DNA from: Apostichopus japonicus
Taxonomy: Eukaryota; Echinodermata; Holothuroidea; Aspidochirotida; Stichopodidae
Assembly: GCF_037975245.1 (NCBI RefSeq)
Contig: NC_092571.1
Location: 8,098,501-8,162,500, forward strand
Length of the DNA: 64,000 nucleotides
Direction of reading: 5' to 3'
Shown: one piece after another, positions 52,801-61,800 of the stretch
How positions within the stretch are numbered: position 1 is the first letter of the stretch
Layout: the number at the start of each line of letters is the position of its first letter
Translations under genes and position numbers: made by a program
Notes under the pieces: generated by a model
The model's input: the letters and a program-made list of their open reading frames with translations, nothing else
Told to the model about the DNA's origin: nothing
The model's database searches: none

Positions 52801-55800
52801 TTTCACCCCCAACCCCCCCCCCCCAAAAAAAAAAACACCCACCCAACAAACAAGGCTTCTTTTGATCATTTAACATGAATTATTTTTACTTGGTCATACC
52901 TAAAAGCTTGGTTATTCTTTCATATGTATGATTTTATTTTTTACATATTAAAATCATAAAAACATTAATCATATGCACATGATTTATGTGCTTGTTCATA
53001 TACCTTGGTTTTTCTTGATTATTTATTTCTTTTGGAGGTGCACAGATGAATGGGGGGGGGGGGGGTGGGGAGAATGGGAGTGAGGGTGTTACAATAGTAG
53101 TAACATAACAGTACACTATTCCTATGATCAATGTTGTAAGATTGGTGAGATATCCTGATATCTGTGACCTTTTCTAGTATATTTCAAGTTGAATTCAGAC
53201 TAAATGTTTCTAGTAGGGCACTTTTGACAGTGCAAGGTTCTTGTCTTACCTGCATGATGACAGGCTGGTAAACACTTCTACTCTTGAGGACTAGTTTGGT
53301 TTCTTTTCAAATTGTTTTTTCTGTGTTATGTGTACACATTATTTTCAAAGGAATTTATATATAGCCAGCGTTTTAGTCGGTAAACTCTGAAGGGTAAAAT
53401 GTGTTAAATAGTGTAAAAGCGTTTGAAAAGCATAACAAATGATTAAACTTGTAGTAAATAACTTCCATACTTTGTAGTGAAATACACTGCATATTGCGCA
53501 TGCGGTTGACCACCAAAGGTCTTGACGGCATAGGATCAAAGGATTGGCTTCAAATCATATGGAAATCTTTGCTCTATAAACTGCGCGTTGTCGGAGAATT
53601 AAATGCTGTTGTTTACGCACAGGAAGTGTGCTATTTTCACTCTCCCAAATTGCTTTGAGAGCACTGCACACTGTGCTGTGTTCAGATTAGCCACGTAAAG
53701 AAAGGACTTCACAAATTTCTTACGATGCTTTTGATTTGCTGGTGAATAGTACGAGCCTTAATATTGACCAATCAAGTCGATATACATTTCCAAATATAAG
53801 TTAACTTGAAGGGGCAGAGAGAGGGGGGTGGGGGAAGAGGAGGGGGAGGGGGAGATTTATATCACTAGAGAGAAGATTCAACAAACTTTTCTTTGGCATA
53901 GGAAAGGAATTGATATTAAACGCAATCACACTCCCAGCAAGCATAATGTCAGCATTGAGAGATAGGGACATTTTGAAGAGGTTCACTGCTCTCCAAACTG
54001 GTTTTTACTTTTTCAGATTAAAAAGTACACGGTTTAGTTCTCACGCATAATAAATAAAGACACATCATTGTAAAGAGGACACAATATTCTTCAAAATTAC
54101 ATAAGAAAGAGTTTTCTGAGTGCTATACTTAGAAAGTTATGAAAAGAGTTAGAGAAATGTGCTTATTTTGTAGCGATATTTGATGCCTAAGGGGGTGTTT
54201 TGTGCCAAGTTCTGCAAGGATTCATTTGGTTGGCTTTTGCCAGCTCTGTATAAAAAGGATTAGATTTTAAAGAGAATTAGACTGATCAAGGTTGTGTGGA
54301 AGGAAGCTGTTGAACTTTACCACATATCTATACCTATTGTTACTATCCATTGTGGTCATTGGCTGCAGTTTACTTTACTTTCTTACTTGTGACCTGGTAA
54401 CATTCTACAAGCTGTTTTTTTTTGGGGGGGGGTTGAGGTATTTTTGTCCACATTATTTTTACACATAATTGAATATGTTTTCATTCATAATCATTCAGTG
54501 GCTGTTCCTAGCAAAGAACTGTACGGAAGTTTAAAAGTACCACCAACATTTCATTTTATACTCTGATTGGCATTGTAAGTCTAATTTTAAAACTTGCCAG
54601 AAGTTTCTGAAAAGTACGTTCCTACAGTCTAGTCCATTCAGAAGTTTTTTGCCCTAAAATTAAAAACTTCTAAGATCAACCCAATAAAGATTTCAGATGG
54701 GAAAAATAATTCAAGAAGAACAGCCAAAAAAAAAAATATTAAAAGGAGGCGGGGGGAGTTTGAAAGTATTATGACCATTTTTGGTCTTTCCGGTGTACTT
54801 TGGAGGCAAAATATTTAAATTGACAGAACGGTGAATGTTTGCTTACTTAAGATATGTAATACAAAATAAAGGCCTTGACTTGAACCAACTTGCACTTTTT
54901 CAACCAACAACAGACGGGGTCACGTACAGTCTCATGCGCACGTTCCAATATTTTCACGTTGTTTCCCAATTTCAGTCGAGAATTTAAAGCAATTTATTCC
55001 TGAAAATTCAATGTTTGTTCTCTCTAACTCTGCTAGGAGAACAAGTAAAATCCCCCCCCCCCACACCCCACACCCTATACTACAAAAAAAGCAGTGTTAG
55101 TTTCCCCATCTCTGTTGGGACTAAATAGCAAATGATGGTTTTTCTTATGCTTTCCAAATTTCATGTTCATTTCATGAGCTCTGGAGCTTGTAACGCTATA
55201 TGGTTTCAGTAATCCAAACTTATTCACAGAAATTTCCCAGCTCTGTTTCCTCATAAAAACAAGTGGTCGTTATAAACAAACACTCATATAATTTTATGTG
55301 TTGATCTTCCCAGTTCTTTTAAAAATTGCAAATTCATTAAATGTCCAAAATTATTTTAAGTAGTTGCACCTGGTCACTTTATCGAAAGACAAGCTGCAGC
55401 AGAGTTGCATAATTCCAACTTGGATGACTCGAGTTATAGTATCAGTCGGTAAAGGATTATCTCTCCAGATCAGCAGTGTCTATTGTATGAAACTGAAGAG
55501 TACGAAAGATTATGTCTCATGCAGTCTGGCTGCAAGATGCTGCAGCCCCTGCAGTTTTGACATGGTACCTTTATGTTAAGTAATGTCTGTAACATGGCAA
55601 GTACACTTGGTTGCAATACACATACATACCTTTTGTATTGAGTCATATTGTAAGTATTGTATAGTAGTGTTAGTAGTAGTAAGTTGAGTCTCGTCTATCC
55701 GACATGCTCAGTGATTAACCTCCTCCATATATCACGATCTTGCGCAAGGTTTATTGCTTCCTCGAAATTGTTAACGTTAACGTCCTTAAATTGCGACTTT

Positions 55801-58800
55801 ATTTTTCCAAGCAAGGTAGTCACAGGCCTTCCTACTGGTGTAGCAGTATGTCTCAATGCTTCTCTTAAAGCAACCTTTGCTGGAGCGTCCTCCTGGAGTC
55901 TTGCTACATGACCGAAAAATCTCAATCTTCTATGTGTGACTATGGATGACCAAAATGTTTGGTTGGTTTCATTGTAGAGCTCATCGTTTGATAACCAATT
56001 GTTATTGATCCATCTAATGTTGAAGATATTACTAAGTATTGTATCATATCCAATAAATTGTACAGTTTAGAATCTTAATAATATAGAGCTCTTCAGTTAA
56101 GTTTTAACAAAATTATAAGTTTTTCATAAAAAGACCAAATAAAAAAATTACTGTTTTAGACATTTTTTCCCTAAATTTCATGATATTCAATGATTGGTAT
56201 AATTTGTTTGATTTGTTTCTTTAAAAGGGCACACCTGTTTAGAGAGGATCAGTCGAAGATATTTACAACTGTCAGGTAAAAAAAAACAAATTGTGGCTGC
56301 ATGTAACTGTATGTAAATGCTTGTGTAAAGCTTTGTATTCATCCAACACTGCATGACCTGTCACTAACCTTCAATTTATATTGATGTCAAATTTATTTTT
56401 GCAAACAATTCTTAGCAACATTCAGTTTTAATATGCATGCTATACATTCATTCATTCATTCCCACATCCAATGCAGGTGAGTTTTAATTGTCATGTTTTG
56501 AAAGTGGTTGCTGCACTTGCTAGATAACCTCTCCTTCAAACCCTGGACCATCTTAGCTGGCCTACACCCCATCATAACAAATATTTTATCTGGAAGCATA
56601 TAATATCCCTTGTAGGATATAAAAATGTTTAACATACCATACTGTACCATATGCATGGTTCCAAATTGTGCCGGTTAATCGGATTAGATAGATTATCAAG
56701 ATCTACGTATTCCCTGGGTTGGAAAACCTTGCGAACCATCCAGATCAGGTTTCTGGGAAATTTGTGGCCCTTGTGGAATTCACTTTTACGCAAAAGAAAT
56801 ATGAACGAGTATACCCTCGTGTATGCAGTGTGCTTGGTTGTCTGTCTCAGGAACATTAGCAGGAAATTGCTCGTACTAGCAAATACATTCATGAGAAATT
56901 TACTCAAGGTGTTCCAACTCTACTTATAAAATACCCACGAAATCCATGTTAAGGAATACAATTTTTTTTTGTATGCTCCTTAATCAAGTTTTGTATGCTC
57001 CTAAATCAATTTATGCCTAAACTCAATTTTTGTATGCTTCTTAGAATTGTTGATTTTCAAAAGTGGGCTTTGGTCAAACTTGGCTTCTGGTACACATGTA
57101 CGAATGGTTTTACTGATATTTTCAATGGCCAATCTTCTTTATGCCTAAATCAATGCCTTAATGCCTAAATATTTATTTAGGAAGACATATCTTTTTTGTA
57201 TGCTCCTTAATAATCAATTTTTGTATGCTGCTAAATCATTTATGCCTAAATCAATTTTTGTATGCTTCTTAAAATTGTTGATTTTCAAAAGTGGGCTTTG
57301 GTCAAACTTGGCTTTGGTCAAACTTGGCTTCTGGTAGACATGTATGCATGGTTTTACTGATATTTTCAAATGGCCTCTCTGCTTTAAGCTTAGATTTTGT
57401 CAATTTTTGTCTTTTGTTTGTGTAATACTTGCAATATTGCTAGAAAGAATGTGCTCTCTGTTTCTTCAAAGGATGTGAAAATGATTGCCTGTGGACTCAA
57501 AAGTCCAATGTCACTCGAAATTATTTTTGCATTTATGTTTTGCAAGCTGCAGGCTAAAGCCTTTTGCTACATTAACCACACATCATCGCAAAGGTTTGCT
57601 GAAAAGGTGTATTTATCTTGAGGAAGACAGTTTTTATTCAGTTATAAAAGACCCCAAATATATTGTTTTCAACCATGTTGTTCGTTTAATTCAACACAAA
57701 GGTGATTGATTGATTGATAGAGTTGAAAATAGTGGTAAAAATCTGAAAGGCAGAAATATTTATGGACTGGGGGAGTTTTTATTTCTATGCATTTCAAAAA
57801 ATTGATGTTAGTTCAGCCTTTTGGCAAAATTTCTTTGGTGTAAAGTTGCCCCTTTTATATAAACTCTGTAGCTTTTATGGGTAACACATGGGTGCAAAGG
57901 TGCTTTTAGGAGGTCACAACAGTTGTGTTGGAAGAGGGAGTCTAGAACCAGATTTTCTATTTTCAATGGAAACAATTATTAGTGGCTTCGCTTGAAATAT
58001 TTTTAGCAGCATAAAATTGGATTGGAATGCAGCCACGTAACGTAAAAAAAAAACAGGAAAAGATTCTTGTAAAAGTTAGCATCAATATGTTAAGATTTTG
58101 CTGTAATTTAAGCTTTAGTGTTGGATTGGGTTCCATTTAAACAAATTTTTTTTTAACAATTCAGTATTAAAGTCCCTTAACACTGCAATTTGTGTTTTCA
58201 AATCAGACACAAAGTCATTTCTCAATTTCCAATATTGATGAAAAAAAGTTGCTTTAATAGAGATTTTTATTCAAATATGACAAAGTAGCTTGGCCATGAA
58301 TATGATACAAATTTTAGAGAATACTCATTCTTGCCTTTGTCACATTAAGTTGGTACAAAAACTTTAGAGGGTAATTTCTTTGATGAAATGTAGGCCTAAT
58401 TTTCTTGAAATAGTGCAAACAGCTAATAGAAGCTGGAATGTTCCTTGAAGTTGCTTTAATCTAGTGATACCATATACCTAGTTCATATGCAATATCACAC
58501 CTAGTCTCGTATGTGACATCATTTTCAGTAGCAAACATACATAGTCTCATATGGAACATCATTTTCAGTAGCAACATCATAACAAGTGTCTTATGCAACA
58601 TCATTTTCAGTAGCAAACATACCTAGTCTCTTATGCAACATCATTTTAAGTAGCAAACATCACAACTAGTCTTGTATGCAACATCATAACTAGTCTCTAT
58701 ATTTAACATCATTTTGTGAAGCAAACATACCTAGTTTCTAATATGCAACATCATTTTCAGTAGCATCATCACACCTAGTCTGGTATGTGACATCATTTTC

Positions 58801-61800
58801 AGTAGCAAAAATACCTAAGTCACATGTATAACATCATTTTCAGTAGCAACATCATAACTTGTCTATTATGCAACATCATTTTCAGTAGCAAACATACCTA
58901 GTCTCTTATGCAACATCATTTTAAGTTGCAAACATCACAACTAGTCTTGTATGCAACATCATAACTAGTCTCTTTATATTCAACATCATTTTTGAATCAA
59001 ACATACCTAGTCTCTAATATGCAACATCATTTTCAGTAGCAACTTCGTTCCTCTAGTCTCTTATGCAACATCACTTCAGTATCAACATCATACCTAGTCC
59101 CTTATGCAACATCATTGCGACATCTCTTATTGAGTAGCAACATCAAAACTATAATCTCATTTGTAACAATCGTTTTCAGTAGTAACATCATACCAAGTCT
59201 TCGTTATGTGCAACATCATTTTTAGCAGCAAGGTACATCATATCTGCTCTCATTTTGCAACGAGAGTTTGATTAATTAAGTAACTACGTAAAAAGAGAAA
59301 TGATTTTGACCAAATGCAATGGGATGCTTTAATATGGAAAGCTACAATAATACATATAGTGCAGTTGGTCATGGGAAGTCATAATGAGGACCAGATGCCA
59401 TGTCTACAATTCAATTTGAAGTGATATTATTTCCAAATGTTCCAAAAAAGAATGGAAAAGAAAAGAAAAAGACGATTACCTTGAATCAAGAGTTTGATTG
59501 ATTCAAGGTGTTTCTCAACAAAACCAAACCAACTTTTCTACTACAAATAATACAACTTTTCTGTCACTGGTCATGACTGAATCTTGATGGTGTGAAATGG
59601 TCACTGGTTTGAAGAGACTGTTTCCATTTCACTTTTTAATTGAAAATAATTTCTAGCCACTTAATATTTTGGTTGAAAACAATTTTGTGATTTGTGAGTG
59701 GAAAAGATTTGGTTGGACATGCAAGTTAGAGCTAGAATGAAAACCAAAAGTTTCTACTTTTTTTTTTATTACGGAGACGAAAATTTAAAAAAGAAAAGGA
59801 ATTCCCTCAATCTTCCAAAAGCCTTCGTAGTTCTGATTTTTACAGAAATGTGCCCGGAGCAAAAACACTTACATGTGTATGACACCAAATCATTAAGGAA
59901 AAGGGCATATCAAATTTATTCTTCTTTTTTTGTTGTCGCAAACCTGACCTTCCTGTTGCAGTGTTGTTGTAATATGAGAGATTGCTGAGGCTTCTTTGTC
60001 ATTTTACCTAGGGGTTTGCAATTTGCATTAATCCCTGGAGAGAATCAAATATTATAACAACAGAGGAAAAAGTTTCTTTTTGGCGGGGGGGGGGGGGGGG
60101 GGGGGGATGCTCTTACTGATGGCTGCTAGTACATAGACATCTCACAAGAATTGAGATAACCATACAATACAGCTATATTTCTACTAATGTGCACCAGAGA
60201 AACCGGCAATCCTGAATGGCAGGCTGAGATATATATCACCTATCTTTGCATGCATGCCTGCCTGTCTGTCCATGTCTGTGTCTATCTGTTTATCTCTTTG
60301 TTTATAAACACATTTTAGAAATTTTGGCATAACGATATTGATGGCACAATACAGTAGTGGGATGTTTCAGGATGGGGGATGGGAAATTATGATATTGATG
60401 GCATGCAGGGACGTAGCTAAGGCCTGATGGTTGGGGGGGTGTAGTGTCTGAAATTCCAACTGGATGGTTTTGGAGCAAGAAAATTCCGACTGCTGCCTTG
60501 TACCCATCCCCCCACCCCCCCCCCCCGTACTACTCGTCAACATTAACATGTCGAACGCGCGCGTAGCGCGCGGAAATTTTTTTCGATACATTTGTACACA
60601 GGCCCTCACTTCACAAACTTATTAATCACTCTGGCTAAGCAAGTTAGCAACTGAGTAAAGTTATCTGCTTCTAGGCTACATAGACTACTAACTACAAAAG
60701 CTATGTTAATGTAACAAAGGGGAAATTGTTTTGCAACAAATTATATTCGACGACATAGTGAATTACCAAAAAATACAGTGCTTTTCACTAGCACGCTTAA
60801 TATTGTTTTCTTGGAGAGGGGGGGGGGGCTATTTATCACTCACATGAAAAACTTTCAATTGTGCACTTCATTCCAACTGAGCATTCAGAATGAAGTGAAC
60901 AATTTAACATTTTGCAGAAAAATGTTGAGTTGACGAGATATGATAAGTTGTCAATTAAACATTTTGCAGAAAAATGTCCAATTGACGAGATAGGCTATGA
61001 TAAGTAATTGTCAATTAAACATTTTCAGAAATTTTTCAATTGCTCAGTTAAAGCAACTGAGCAATCCAACATTTTTCTGATTTTGATAAGATTTTATCTT
61101 GTTATCTAAACAATTTACTGAAAAATGTCAACTTATGGGGCAAAGTTTTTCTTATTGATGGCACTTTTAAGCTTCCGTAGATTAACATTGCGCGTTTTAA
61201 TCGTATACCATACAATTTATATCCTGAACTTACTTGAAGCTAGCGCACAGGGTCAACCCAGCCAATAGCAAAATTAATACATGAATTAACCGAATTGAAG
61301 CTGGCGAACTTTGTACAGTAGTTCTATTAGAATTTTTTTTTTTTTTAGAGTATTCAAAATCATACGAAGTTTTGTATGGTGGAGTATAAGGATCGCGAGA
61401 TACAATTTCTCAATGTGACAAGGAAAACGTGGTAAATATCACTGATCAAAGGTCAATTTTGACCAAAAATTTAGGTAAATCAAAAATTACAAGAATATGT
61501 GAAAATGTGAGTGCGACAGTCGGAAAATTAGAGTGCGACAGTTGGAAAATTTAGAGTGCGACAGTCGGAAATTCCGACTGTGGCACTGAAATTTTCCAAC
61601 TATCGTCAGTTTTACCAAGATTGGGGGGGTGAGACACCCCCCCCACACCCCCCCTCTAGCGACGTCCCTGATGGCACGATACAGTAGTGGGATGATTCAG
61701 GAAAGGGGGATAGGAAATAACGATATTGATGGCACGATACAGTAGTGGGATGTTTCGGGAAAGGGGGGTAGGAAATGAAATTGATTTTTTTTGTCAAGGA

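Larger units (their letters stand above)
48796..56242 (+). other. Receptor tail intron (7,447 bp)
   Basis: Bounded by GTGAGTGC and GTTTAG. Contains an R1 copy, poly-G/C tracts (49945-49960, 52810-52820, 53052-53063) and the RTE-like fragment. Open frames such as 50514-50909 on the minus strand have no recognised domain. Confidence 0.55.
60341..61780 (+). repeat. 57-58-bp minisatellite split by a hAT-type element
   Basis: Units beginning ATGGCACGATACAGTAGTGG occur at 60341-60397, 61671-61728 and 61729 onward. The gap 60406-61670 is the hAT-type element. The first unit on each side is complete. Confidence 0.8.

Noticed and set aside
58490-59240. Array of short repeats considered as CRISPR-like
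   Set aside because: Units are diverged and contiguous without unique spacers, in a eukaryotic intron; it is a minisatellite.
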